From the NCBI RefSeq assembly GCF_002305855.1, contig NZ_CP022163.1:7569765-7633764 (forward strand): a DNA stretch of 64,000 nucleotides, in the 5' to 3' direction. Origin of the DNA: Melittangium boletus DSM 14713 (GTDB lineage: Bacteria; Myxococcota; Myxococcia; Myxococcales; Myxococcaceae). A program made the position numbers and the translations under genes. The notes beneath the pieces were generated by a model. It was not told the DNA's origin, did no database searches, and saw only the letters and a list, made by a program, of their open reading frames with translations. This document shows, piece by piece, positions 23,801 through 31,811 of the stretch; position 1 is the stretch's first letter; the number at the start of each line of letters is the position of its first letter.

Positions 23801-23989
23801 CAGCGCCATCGCCGCCACGAGCAGGGCACCCACCAGGTACAGGTAGGGCAGCACGTGCGATTCGAAGCGCGACAAGACGAGGGCGTTGGCAGCGGTCTTC
23901 AGCTGCGTCACACCCGCGATGAGGGCGAATTGGAAGGTCGCCGCGGGCCATAGACGCTGGCCCCAGGACTGCGGCTCTGGAGTTGCCAC
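20879..23989 (-). CDS. Transporter-like / HEAT-repeat / cyclic-nucleotide-domain fusion protein
   Basis: 1036 aa in three parts. Residues about 10-400 contain some twelve hydrophobic helices arranged like an MFS or ATP:ADP-translocase (Npt1/NTT-like) carrier (LKTAANALVLSRF, YLFVDVFTTFISLHFWG, GVGMAGGMLGGLL). Residues about 420-870 are helical HEAT-like repeats (DPDSSVRRVAVRSVGEGG). The C-terminus holds a cyclic-nucleotide-binding fold (FRAGERVYSEGDPGDALYVI, then FGDISLLDGAPRPTDAIAV); its phosphate-binding cassette deviates from the canonical FGE...RxA text. The start is GTG 23989. The membrane half may be a sensor or scaffold rather than a nucleotide carrier; the substrate is unknown. Convergent with the DUF4185-like gene. 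Confidence 0.82.
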   Translation of the reverse strand: MATPEPQSWGQRLWPAATFQFALIAGVTQLKTAANALVLSRFESHVLPYLYLVGALLVAAMALLPRRGPGEPGPSLRLLMTGGAAVVGLLTLGVSLGQRLPALALYLFVDVFTTFISLHFWGRMASAFDAREARRAFTALNGVGMAGGMLGGLLVQTLAVRLGTVAILAGGALSLGAAGLAFHFHHVTDTPRPARSRHLTPPAAAWEYLATSSYARVLAALGVSFAVLSAFVDYLFRLRVERTLSEDGLAALFGSLQLWIGLLCVVFQLFVAERLLKRMGLMAYLALLPGAMAPLAVASLVTPDLWPVHLLRLLENAVNYSLLPVGVQLLYAAVPDEEREALRGAVEGLLRKGGTVLAGVLLIGVGRAADGVSMALAVVGLCGLLGVLLLRLRPAYVEALGEQVGATSEEDEALGREDRRLLVEALGSSAPERVVSAMELMEQEGLPLRPHLSVLLRHTHERVQERAVALALALEATETAPLLEQLVTQGARRPRDGAVWALAKLAPERAELLLPSLLRSPDVGLRCASIGALLPNPRWNAAARMSLGAMAARGAQAPVAERREVAGLFGRLKDPTYLPMLATFLSDPDSSVRRVAVRSVGEGGYVKLAPRLLPFLTWREERRESREALAALGDEVTPLLETTLNDFSAPLAMRLQVPRVLRLIGTPSALHALLFSNVRDDARLHFRIGAELSRLRDEHPEHPVDEERVREALGRRREVYRALVGPYRDLRAELGDASLLTRVVGDRLDQALELSFFLLGLLHPPQVMRRVHQHVAGQDSRRRAYALELLETLTNEEDRALVREQVESHHRDLPPGETGSLEDHLAWLCRSEDVVLRACARQVAGRIGLDVPGVQESDMSQATVQKLFLLEEVHVFSQNDVDDVAAVAAIAREARFRAGERVYSEGDPGDALYVIIEGVVDAINNGEQMLRMKAKDTFGDISLLDGAPRPTDAIAVEDTRVLVIDRRDFLDLLADRPELLTGFFRAVSQQFRAVIQLAESLQASAEALLPHQVVALERPVAEEAPVPPPPEHKRAG

Positions 23990-24200
23990 GGGGGCCGGAC
24001 TCTAACCGTTCAAAACCGGAATATCCAGGCCGCTGCTCGGGCGTCCCCGGGCCCGGCGGGCCAGCGTTCAGGCGGGCTCATTCCCGGGTCGTCCCCAGGC
24101 CCACCAATGATGACCAGCGAGCAGCGCGACCATGTCCGGTTGCCCAAGCCCCCCGGCTCATCCGAGGATGTGGGAGGCTGTTTCCTTGCTTGGGGGCCCC

Positions 24201-24890
24201 ATGTTCACCGCCATCCTCCTCCTCCTGCTGTCTTCCGCTCCGGACGCGCCGGACGAGGCCCTTCCGCCCGAGGCCCTGGGCGCGCCCCCCCAAGCCAATG
24301 AGCAGCCCACCGCCTGGGCGTGCACCGTGGAGACCCTTCAATCGGGCCGCCAATGTGTCTTCGAGGCCGAGGTGGCGGCGTCCACCGCCGTGAAGGATCA
24401 GGCCGCGAGCAACGTGCGCACCCTGAAGGACATCGCCCACGCCCTGTGCCTGCATGCCGCCAGGCCCTCCTCGGGGCTCGCGGCGGACAAGAACCTCGTG
24501 GGGCAGTGCGAGCGCAAATACACCGAGGCCGCCGAGGACGCGTGTGGCCTGGGGGGCAAGGTGCCCGTCATCGACGCCAAGGGCCGTTTCGCCCCGGAGG
24601 CCCGCGTCTGCTACCTCAAGCTGGAGAAGGTGTTGCAGGACATCGCCACGATGGCGACGGTGGCCTCGGCGTGCTGCCAGTGCGCGGAGAAGCAGCGCTG
24701 CCCTGGCGCGGGCGATAGCTGCCACGAGAACGTGTCTCACCAGGAGCTGGGCACCAACGCCCTCGTGTGCCTGTCCCACCTGTGTGGCGCGGCGTGCTCC
24801 TTGATGATGCCGGAGGACACCCCGTCGATGGGCGCCATCCGGTCCACGACGCAGGCGCGGAGGCCCACCCGGGCCGTGGAGTCGCTGTGA
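24201..24890 (+). CDS. Exported cysteine-rich protein of unknown function
   Basis: 229 aa; no family recognised. The N-terminus MFTAILLLLLSSAPDAP is a short signal sequence; upstream in-frame codons exist but would bury it. The mature protein has 14 cysteines spaced along its length (WACTVE, RQCVFE, SACCQCAEKQRC, HLCGAACSL), so it should be disulfide-rich in the periplasm or outside. Its stop overlaps an ATG at 24890 in the frame of the next gene, although that lipoprotein probably starts at 24920. The two genes are therefore likely one transcription unit. Confidence 0.7.
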   Translation: MFTAILLLLLSSAPDAPDEALPPEALGAPPQANEQPTAWACTVETLQSGRQCVFEAEVAASTAVKDQAASNVRTLKDIAHALCLHAARPSSGLAADKNLVGQCERKYTEAAEDACGLGGKVPVIDAKGRFAPEARVCYLKLEKVLQDIATMATVASACCQCAEKQRCPGAGDSCHENVSHQELGTNALVCLSHLCGAACSLMMPEDTPSMGAIRSTTQARRPTRAVESL

Positions 24891-24919
24891 TGGTCTCCGG
24901 TGCGAGGAAGCAAGCAACC

Positions 24920-25897
24920 ATGTCCACCTTGTTGACGAAGACGAAGGGGGCGGGGCGTTCGGGCCTGGCCCTGTTGTGCGCGATGGGCCTGTGGGGGTGT
25001 GGCGCGGCGAGGCATTCCCATGCGGTGGATCCCCGCTCCGAGCTGCCTCCGCTGGTGGAGGAGCCGCCCGCGCCCAAGGCCTCGTCCACGCCCGAGCCCT
25101 CCCGGCCGGACGAGAAGGCCTTCGGCGCGCGCTACGCGACGCCGGCCCAGTGCGAGGCGGCCGCGCGTGGGCTGCTGGCCCGGTCGCGGGATCAGGGGTG
25201 GGCGGCGCTGAAGTCCTGCGTGGATCGCACCCACTTCACGCAGCTCAACGCCCTGCTCTCGGATGCCTGGGCCGAGGAGCTGCGGGTGCGTCCGGACGCC
25301 GCGCAGGTCATCGCCCACGTGGTGGCCCTGCGCGGGGGCAGCGTGTCGGGAGAGCTCGCGCTCCTGCACGCGCGCCGGGTGCCCATCTTCGGTCTGGCCG
25401 ACGCCATCGCCCAGCCGGACATCTACAAGGGCCGCTACCTGCTGCTGCGCGCCCAGGTGGCCGATGTGCGCAGCGACGAGGATCGTCCCACGGTGTGGCT
25501 CGTCGAGCAGTCGCTGGGCTCGGTGGAGCGCGAGCAGTCCGCCGGGTACACGACGCGCCGGGACTCGGTGTCCGTGCGCTCCGGGAACCTGGATGGAGCG
25601 GTGGGCTCGTTCGGGCTGTCCAACGTGGGGGGGCAGATGGCCACCCGCGACAGCGAGTCCCACTCCGTGACGCTGCCGCGCTACGACAACATCTCCGATG
25701 AGACGGGCCGCGAGGCCCTGGGCCGTCTGCCCAGGGTGGATCCCTTCTTCGCGCCTGGAAAGGACTTCGTCGTGCTCGCGCGCTTCGATGGCTTGCGCAC
25801 CACGTCCGGCGGTGACGAGGGGGACGAGGACGCGCCCCGGCTGCCGGTGCTCTCCATCGTGAGCTACTTCCCGCCCCATCCCCTCGTCGTCTACTGA
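24920..25897 (+). CDS. Putative lipoprotein of unknown function
   Basis: 325 aa; no family recognised. The start ATG 24920 has GAGGAAG at 24904-24910 and gives a clean lipoprotein signal (LALLCAMGLWGC, C27). An upstream ATG at 24890 overlaps the previous stop but has no such signal spacing. After a Pro-rich linker the protein has a helical part (FGARYATPAQCEAAARGLL) and a beta-rich half (YLLLRAQVADVRSDEDRPTV, FFAPGKDFVVLARFDGLR) that may be an OB-like fold. It shares its promoter region with the cysteine-rich gene before it and precedes the histidine-kinase operon by 144 bp. Confidence 0.7.
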   Translation: MSTLLTKTKGAGRSGLALLCAMGLWGCGAARHSHAVDPRSELPPLVEEPPAPKASSTPEPSRPDEKAFGARYATPAQCEAAARGLLARSRDQGWAALKSCVDRTHFTQLNALLSDAWAEELRVRPDAAQVIAHVVALRGGSVSGELALLHARRVPIFGLADAIAQPDIYKGRYLLLRAQVADVRSDEDRPTVWLVEQSLGSVEREQSAGYTTRRDSVSVRSGNLDGAVGSFGLSNVGGQMATRDSESHSVTLPRYDNISDETGREALGRLPRVDPFFAPGKDFVVLARFDGLRTTSGGDEGDEDAPRLPVLSIVSYFPPHPLVVY

Positions 25898-26041
25898 CGG
25901 GCGCGGAAGCGGGGCCTGTCGGCCGTCCAACGCGGAGTCGCTGATCGCGTTCACGGCGAGACGCCCCCCCGCACCCGGGTCGCGCCACGAGGCCGTGTCT
26001 GTGGTGCAATCCCTCCCAGGTTCACGCTGGGGGGGACCGAC

Positions 26042-27889
26042 ATGCCGGTGCGTTTCGCTTCTCGGTTGATGCTCGTGCTCGCCCTGGTGGGGGTGGTGCC
26101 CGTGCTGCTGCTCGGCGGACTGTCCTTCCACTCCCACCGCGTGGCCCTGCTGCGGCTCGTGGGGGAGTTGCAGACCGAGGCCGCCACGGACTTCGCGCGG
26201 GCCTGCCGCCAGCTCGTCTTCTCCGGCGTGGAGCACCTGCGCCTGGTGGCCGATTCCCTTCCCCTGGAGCAGCTGGGCGCCGGGGACGCCGCTCAGGTGC
26301 TGGCCATTCCCCTGCGCCAGCTCGGGGCCCTCAATCTGCTCGTGCTGGTGGACGGGGACGGGCGCGCGCTCGCACCGGCCGTCTACTTGTCCCCGGAGGA
26401 CGACGAGCGGCAGCCTGTCTCCGAGGCCTCGCTGGCCCTCTTCTCGCGCCACGCTCCCGTTGAGGCCGCCCTGGCCACCGGCGCCGCCATCGGTCCGCCG
26501 TATCAGCCGCCGGGCACCTCGGGAGGCCGCGTGGCGCTCGCGGTGCGCGTGGGCGAGAAGGCCTCGCGCCTGCTCCTGGCGGAGCTCTCCCTCGCCGAGC
26601 TGTCGGAGCGCGTGGCGGAGCTGGCCCACGACGCGGGGCGCGCCTTCCTCGTGGATGCCCAGGGGGTGCCCGTGACGGGCGCCTCCGGTCCGGAGGGTTT
26701 GAGCGAGGCGGAGCGGGCCCTGGTGGCCGAGGGGCTGTCCCGGGGCGCCCCGGTGGTGCGCACCGTGCGCGGCGCGGATGGGACCGAATACCTCGCCGCC
26801 TTCGCTCCTGTTCCGGAGCTCGGCTGGGGCGTGGTGGTGGGCCGGGAGGCGAGCATGGCCCTGGCGCCCGCCGAGCGCGTCCGGCATTCGACGCTGCTCG
26901 GGGCGCTGGTGGCGCTGGGCGCCACGGCGCTGCTCGGCCTCGTGCTCGCCCGGGGCGTGAGCCAGCCCGTCGCCCGGCTGTCCGAGGGCGTGGCCGCGCT
27001 CGCCGCGGGGCACGAGGGGCCGCGCCTCCCCGAGGAGGGCCGTGATGAGCTGGCGCGGCTCGCCCGCTCCTTCAACCACATGGCCCTGGAGCTGCGGCGG
27101 CGCGAGGCCGAGCTGCGGCGCTGGAGCGAGGAGCTGCGGCAGCGCGTGGACGAGCGCACCCGGCAACTGCGCGAGGCGCAGGATCAGATCGCCCGCACGC
27201 GGCGGCTGGCGGCGCTCGGCTCGTTCAGCGCGGGGCTCGCCCACGAATTGAACAACCCGCTCACGGGCATCCTCGGCCTGCTGTCGCTCGCGTGCGAGGA
27301 GGTGCCAAGCCCCTCGCCCCTGCGCGAGAACCTGGACATGGTGCTCGAGCAGGCGCGGCGCATGGCGCGCATCATCCGGCAGTTGCGCGAGATGACGGAG
27401 CAGGAGCGCGCGGGAACGGGCCTGCCCCTGGATCCGGCGCGGCCCGTGCGCGCGGCGCTCGAGGAGATGCGGGACGAGTTGGTGTCCCGGGGCGTCACGC
27501 TGTCCTGCGCGCTGAGCGAGCCGGTGCCCCTCGTCCTGGGCCACGCGGAGCAACTGCAGAGCGTGGTGACGAACCTGCTGCGCAACGCGCTCACCGCGAT
27601 GCCCCGGGGCGGCACGCTCTCGGTGGGGCTCGGGACGGTGGAGGGCGACGCGGTGTGCCTGTCGGTGAAGGACACCGGCAAGGGCATCCCCGAGTCGATG
27701 CGCGAGCGCATCTTCGATCCCTTCTTCACCACCAAGGACGAGCCCGGCCGGGTGGGGCTGGGCCTGTCCGTGGCGCACGGAATCGTCGAGGCGCACCACG
27801 GTCGCATCCGGGTGGAGAGCGCCGAGGGGCTGGGCACCACCATCACCGTCATCTTTCCCGCGGCGGGGGCCGAGGCCCACCTGATGTGA
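26042..27889 (+). CDS. Membrane sensor histidine kinase (HAMP-type)
   Basis: 615 aa. A first membrane segment (LVLALVGVVPVLLLGGLSF), a periplasmic sensor of about 250 residues, a second segment (LLGALVALGATALLGLVL) and a HAMP linker (SQPVARLSEGVAALAAG) lead into a coiled coil. The catalytic core follows: H-box GLAHELNNPLTGI with H401, N-box NLLRNALTAM, G1 box DTGKGIPESM, F-box FDPFFTTKDEPG and G2 box GLGLSV. It should autophosphorylate and pass phosphate to a response regulator, but no regulator gene is adjacent. The FecR-like and two secreted beta-protein genes follow on the same strand at short spacing, suggesting a common envelope-sensing task. Confidence 0.92.
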   Translation: MPVRFASRLMLVLALVGVVPVLLLGGLSFHSHRVALLRLVGELQTEAATDFARACRQLVFSGVEHLRLVADSLPLEQLGAGDAAQVLAIPLRQLGALNLLVLVDGDGRALAPAVYLSPEDDERQPVSEASLALFSRHAPVEAALATGAAIGPPYQPPGTSGGRVALAVRVGEKASRLLLAELSLAELSERVAELAHDAGRAFLVDAQGVPVTGASGPEGLSEAERALVAEGLSRGAPVVRTVRGADGTEYLAAFAPVPELGWGVVVGREASMALAPAERVRHSTLLGALVALGATALLGLVLARGVSQPVARLSEGVAALAAGHEGPRLPEEGRDELARLARSFNHMALELRRREAELRRWSEELRQRVDERTRQLREAQDQIARTRRLAALGSFSAGLAHELNNPLTGILGLLSLACEEVPSPSPLRENLDMVLEQARRMARIIRQLREMTEQERAGTGLPLDPARPVRAALEEMRDELVSRGVTLSCALSEPVPLVLGHAEQLQSVVTNLLRNALTAMPRGGTLSVGLGTVEGDAVCLSVKDTGKGIPESMRERIFDPFFTTKDEPGRVGLGLSVAHGIVEAHHGRIRVESAEGLGTTITVIFPAAGAEAHLM

Positions 27890-27921
27890 GCCCCGGAGGG
27901 ACATCGAGGAGGAAACCGGGC

Positions 27922-28878
27922 ATGAGTCCGAGGATGGATCCCCTGAGCCGGGCGATGGCGCTCGGGTTGGGCGCGGCGCTGCTGTTGGCCGCGGCCGGCG
28001 CGTGGCTGCTGTCGCGGCACGAGGCCGATGCGCCCGCGCCGCTCGTCCTGGCCGAGCCACCTCCGGCGGCGCCTGGGGTCGAGGAGGCTCCGCGCGCGCG
28101 GGTGCTCGGGGTGGTGGGAGTGGTGCAACGAGGCCAGGGCGAGCGGTGGGTGGCACTGGTGGTGGGTGAAGTGCTCGATCCGGAGGACGCCGTGCGCACG
28201 GGGCCCGGCGCTCGGGTGGAGCTCCGGGTGGGTGACGAGGCGTCGCGGCTGTCCATTCCCGAGCGCTCCGAGGTGAGGATGGAGGCGGTGACGCGCGCCG
28301 TCCACACCATCCGGTTGGAGCGCGGCCGCATCGACGTGGACTACCGCGAGCGGGAGGCGCGTGTGCTGCGCGTGCACGCCCAGGGCGGGGTGGTGGCCGA
28401 GACGCGCGCCGCGCACTTCACCCTGTTGCGCCGGGGAGCCATGGTGGCGGTGGTGACCCGGGGGGGGACGGTGGACCTGTCGGCCGAGGGCGCCACCATC
28501 CAGATTGGCGCGGGGCAACAGGGGCTCGTCTTCGAGGGCGCCCGGCCACTCGGCCCGGAGCCCATTCCCCTGGAGGTGCTGCTGCGCGTGGCGGCGAACG
28601 CCCCCGCGAGTGGCGAGGCCCTGTGTCTGTCCCTCCGGGGCGAGGTGCGCGCGGGCACCGAGGTGTGGGTGGAGGGCGCGCCCACGGAGGTGTCTCGCGA
28701 GGGGACCTTCCGCGTGGACGTGCCGCGCGCCCGGGGCCGCCTCCAGGTGTCGGTGGTGGCGAGGGAGCCGGGCGGCGCGTCCCGGGAGCTGTCCTTGCCC
28801 TGTCGATCCGGAGTCCGGGCGGGCGCGGGGGCGTCCCGGGTGGAGTCGGTGAAGTTCCGCTGGAACGAGGAGCCCTGA
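27922..28878 (+). CDS. FecR-domain membrane protein
   Basis: 318 aa. One N-terminal membrane segment (MALGLGAALLLAAAGAWLL) anchors a periplasmic FecR-type domain. Its strands are VVGVVQRGQGERWVAL, LDPEDAVRTGPGARVELRVG, HTIRLERGRIDVDY and VVTRGGTVDLSAEGATIQIG. FecR domains in iron signalling relay to a sigma factor; in myxobacteria many stand-alone ones occur with kinases or secreted proteins. Start ATG 27922 with AGGAGGAAA from 27907. It begins 32 bp after the histidine kinase and ends 4 bp before the next gene, so it is part of that operon. Confidence 0.85.
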   Translation: MSPRMDPLSRAMALGLGAALLLAAAGAWLLSRHEADAPAPLVLAEPPPAAPGVEEAPRARVLGVVGVVQRGQGERWVALVVGEVLDPEDAVRTGPGARVELRVGDEASRLSIPERSEVRMEAVTRAVHTIRLERGRIDVDYREREARVLRVHAQGGVVAETRAAHFTLLRRGAMVAVVTRGGTVDLSAEGATIQIGAGQQGLVFEGARPLGPEPIPLEVLLRVAANAPASGEALCLSLRGEVRAGTEVWVEGAPTEVSREGTFRVDVPRARGRLQVSVVAREPGGASRELSLPCRSGVRAGAGASRVESVKFRWNEEP

Positions 28879-28882
28879 CGTC

Positions 28883-30346
28883 ATGTGCCCGCGTCCGGTG
28901 CCAGGCGTGCTGCTGCTCGTGGGGCTGTGGGCCTTTGGCGCTTCCGTGCGCGCGGTCCATGCGGAGGCCGCCTCCACGCCTTCCCAGGACGGAATTCGCG
29001 TCGTGTTCGTTCCGGAATATGGGGTGCTCGGCGACGAGCGCGAGCTGGAGGTGCGCGTCGAACTGCCACCCGAGGCCACGGACCTGGAGTTGTTCGCGAG
29101 CGAGGGCGAGGTGGGGCCGCTCACGCCCATGGCGCCGGGCGTCTTCCGCGCGCCCTACGTGCCCCCCCGGCAGCGGCTGCCCCGGGAAGTCATCCTCACC
29201 GCGCGGGCGCGGGGGCCTTGGGGGCCTCTGGAGGGATGGTCACTCCTGCCGCTCTGGGGCCGGGGCCAGGCGGAGGTGCGCACCCGGCCGGGTGCTCCCG
29301 TCTCGCTCCAGGTGGGTGAGCGGTCCTTCGGGCCGGTCCAGGCGGACGCGAAGGGCCTCGCGCGGGTTCCCCTCACCGTTCCTCCCGGACACCGGGAGGC
29401 CTTCTTCGGCGCCCGGCGCATCGACCTGGGCGTGCCCCCATGGCCCTGTGTCCATGCCGTCGCCGAGCGCCGCCAGGTGCGGGCCGATCAAGCGGAGACG
29501 GTGGATGTCCGGCTCTTCCTCTCTCGATTGAAGGGCACGCCCGCGCCTCCAGGGCCCTTCACCTTCACCCCGTCGCGTGGCGGCGTGAGTCTTCCCCTCG
29601 AACTGGAGCCCGGCGTGTTGCTCGTGCGCTGGACGCTGCCTCCGGGCCCCACGGGCGAGGTGTCACTCCAGGGAGGCGTGGGCCACGACCCGCGCTGGTC
29701 GTTCGAGGTTCGGCTGGAGGCGGTGTCCGGCCCGGCCCAGCGCTTCGAGTTGAAGGTGGACCGCGAGGAAGTCGTGGCTTCCGAGGCGGCCCGGATCGGC
29801 GTGGAGGTCTCCGCCTGGGACGCGGCGGGCAATCCGCGCCGCTCCGTGGTGTCGCTGGCGCCGCGCCTGGGTGGGGTGACGAACTTCGCGGATGTGCGGG
29901 CGCCGTCGGCGGGCGTGCGGTTGGAGGTGTGGCCGGTGCGTGCGTGGCCGGCCCTGGGATTGATGCTCGACATGGGCATGCTGGGCTTCTCGCGCGGGGG
30001 AGGGACGGTGGTGCCCGGCTTCTCGGGGCGCATGCTCCTGTTCGACACCACCGTGGCGGTGGGACTGCGCACGCCCCGCGAGCATGGGCTCCAGGGGTGG
30101 ACCGCCGTGGGGCTCTCCCTGGCGCGGGTCCATGGCCGCTCGGAGTGGGCCCAGGGCCTGTCCCTGGCGGAGGGAACGTGGGTGCCCGGGGCCCAGGCCC
30201 TGGTGGGCGCGGGCGTGGCCCTGGGGCCCGGCCAGCCCTTCCTCGAGGCCCGAGTTTGTTGGTTCGATGATCCGGCCCTGCACGTGCTGCGGGGCGCGCT
30301 CGGTGGGGTGGCACTCCACCTGGGGTATCGCCTTGAGCTCTTCTGA
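28883..30346 (+). CDS. Secreted beta-rich protein with invasin-like and barrel-like parts
   Basis: 487 aa; not a named family. A signal peptide (LLLVGLWAFGASVRAVHAEA) precedes several Ig-like units (VFVPEYGVLGDERELEVRVE, FELKVDREEVVASEAARIGV). From about residue 340 the protein changes to alternating hydrophobic strands (WPALGLMLDMGMLGFSRGG, GFSGRMLLFDTTVAVGL, QALVGAGVALGPGQ), ending in LGGVALHLGYRLELF. The terminal aromatic residue and short strands suggest a small outer-membrane barrel. If so it could display the Ig domains; this is inference. The following lipoprotein gene overlaps its 3' end by 14 bp. Confidence 0.75.
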   Translation: MCPRPVPGVLLLVGLWAFGASVRAVHAEAASTPSQDGIRVVFVPEYGVLGDERELEVRVELPPEATDLELFASEGEVGPLTPMAPGVFRAPYVPPRQRLPREVILTARARGPWGPLEGWSLLPLWGRGQAEVRTRPGAPVSLQVGERSFGPVQADAKGLARVPLTVPPGHREAFFGARRIDLGVPPWPCVHAVAERRQVRADQAETVDVRLFLSRLKGTPAPPGPFTFTPSRGGVSLPLELEPGVLLVRWTLPPGPTGEVSLQGGVGHDPRWSFEVRLEAVSGPAQRFELKVDREEVVASEAARIGVEVSAWDAAGNPRRSVVSLAPRLGGVTNFADVRAPSAGVRLEVWPVRAWPALGLMLDMGMLGFSRGGGTVVPGFSGRMLLFDTTVAVGLRTPREHGLQGWTAVGLSLARVHGRSEWAQGLSLAEGTWVPGAQALVGAGVALGPGQPFLEARVCWFDDPALHVLRGALGGVALHLGYRLELF

Positions 30347-31763
30347 TCTCCGCCGGGCCGCGCTCTCCCTGTCGTGCCTGCTCGGGGCTTCCTGCTCGAT
30401 GGGTCCCGGTGACGGGTATGCGCCCCGGCTCCACCGCGTGGTGCCTGGCTGGGGCGTGAATACCCAGCCGGTGTCCGCGGTGCTCGAGGGCGAGAACTTC
30501 CTGCCGGTCGCCACCCAACACCTGGGCGGGCCGGAGCCGGTGACGATGGAGTCGCGCTTCGACGTCTACCTCGGCGAGCGGCGGCTCCCGGACGTGACCT
30601 GGGAGGACGCGCACACGTTGCGGCTCCAGATTCCCGAGGGGCTTGCCCCGGGATGGTATCCCCTCGAGGTGGAGACGCCCCTGGGCGAGCGCGTGGAACT
30701 TCCCCGCGCCTACTACGTCTCGGAGCGGCCGCCGTCCTCGCTGAAGGCCAGCGCCACGTGGACGCGCGAGCGGTTGTGGGTGGGCGAGGAGACGCGGCTG
30801 TTGCTGACGGTGGAGAACACGGGAGGCACCCGCGCGCGCGCCGTCCACCCGGAGCTGCGTGTCGAGGGGCCTGGGCGCGAGGTGAAGCTCCGCCCTGAGT
30901 CCTCGCCCTCGGAGGTGGAACCGGGGGCGAGCGTGTCCTTCGCATGGAAGGTGGAGGCGCGCACGCCGGGGGCTTCCCTCTGGCGGCTGAACGTCCAGGG
31001 CGAGGACGAGGCGAGTGGGGAACGTCTCCCGGTGCTCTCCATGGAGACGGGACTCGAGGTGCGCGAGCGCCCGGAGCTGACCGCCTCGCTTCAGGTGCGG
31101 CCCGAGGTGGCGAACGTGGGCCAGAAAGTCCGAGTCACGTTGCACGTGGACAACGCGGGACCGAGCCTGGTGCGGGACGTGAGGCCCGAGGTGCCCGTCA
31201 TCGAGGGGTCCGGAGGTATCGAGGGGGGCTCGTCGACGTCCGCGCCGGAGAGTGTGGACGTGCCACCGGGGGAGGGGCGCGACTTCGAGTGGACCTATGT
31301 CGCCTCTCGGACGGGCGCGGTGAATGTCCGGGTGGGGGCGGGAGGCTTCGATGACTTCACGGGCGGCGGAGTGCGCTCGGAGGAAATGCGAGCGCCGCCC
31401 CTCTTCGTGCAAACCCCAGGACGTCTGGTGGCGGCCTTCACCCACGTGCCGGTGAACGTGAATGCGGGGGAGTTCTTCCTCGTGGACCTGGAAGTGGTCA
31501 ATCTGGGTGACTCCCCGGTGTTCGGAGTGACGCTGGACAGGGCGAGCGCCTCTGGCTCGGGAGGGGTGACGCTCGTGTCGGGGCCCGAGCCCACGAGCGT
31601 GGACATTCCTGGCAAGGGGAGGGTGGTATTCCGCGCGCGATTGGTGGCCCGGCAGCGCGGCACGTGTGTCTTCCGCGTGGGGGCTCGCGGCGTGGACCAG
31701 ACGGATGGCGAGAGAGTGTCGTCCCCCTCCATTGACTCCCCGCTGGTGAACATCACCCGGTGA
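30333..31763 (+). CDS. Putative lipoprotein with IPT/TIG-like and CARDB-like repeats
   Basis: 476 aa. The frame has no ATG near its start. TTG 30333 gives MSSSDLRRAALSLSC with a possible lipoprotein cysteine (SCLLGASC), and GTG 30303 is an alternative. An IPT/TIG-like segment (AVLEGENFLPVATQHLGG, LPDVTWEDAHTLRLQIPEG, YPLEVETP) is followed by three units resembling CARDB adhesion repeats (LLLTVENTGGTRARAV, VTLHVDNAGPSLVRDV, VDLEVVNLGDSPVFGV). Such repeats are structural, non-catalytic surface domains. The gene overlaps the 3' end of the preceding secreted protein and is probably the last of the operon beginning with the histidine kinase. Confidence 0.78.
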   Translation: MSSSDLRRAALSLSCLLGASCSMGPGDGYAPRLHRVVPGWGVNTQPVSAVLEGENFLPVATQHLGGPEPVTMESRFDVYLGERRLPDVTWEDAHTLRLQIPEGLAPGWYPLEVETPLGERVELPRAYYVSERPPSSLKASATWTRERLWVGEETRLLLTVENTGGTRARAVHPELRVEGPGREVKLRPESSPSEVEPGASVSFAWKVEARTPGASLWRLNVQGEDEASGERLPVLSMETGLEVRERPELTASLQVRPEVANVGQKVRVTLHVDNAGPSLVRDVRPEVPVIEGSGGIEGGSSTSAPESVDVPPGEGRDFEWTYVASRTGAVNVRVGAGGFDDFTGGGVRSEEMRAPPLFVQTPGRLVAAFTHVPVNVNAGEFFLVDLEVVNLGDSPVFGVTLDRASASGSGGVTLVSGPEPTSVDIPGKGRVVFRARLVARQRGTCVFRVGARGVDQTDGERVSSPSIDSPLVNITR

Positions 31764-31784
31764 AAGTAGAGTCGAGGTCGTCGG

Positions 31785-31811
31785 CTTGAAGCGCTTGAGG
31801 GCTGCTTCAAG
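31785..31811. terminator. Hairpin at the convergent end of two operons
   Basis: An 8-bp perfect inverted repeat, CTTGAAGC (31785-31792) and GCTTCAAG (31804-31811), with an 11-base loop, sits between two convergent genes and overlaps the stop codon of the immunity-like gene. No T-run is present, so termination strength is uncertain. Confidence 0.35.

Noticed and set aside
20894..23953. An open frame of about 1019 codons opposite the carrier/HEAT/cNMP fusion
   Set aside because: The translation is dominated by Gln, His, Arg and Gly with no recognisable domains, while the minus-strand product has three clear domains.
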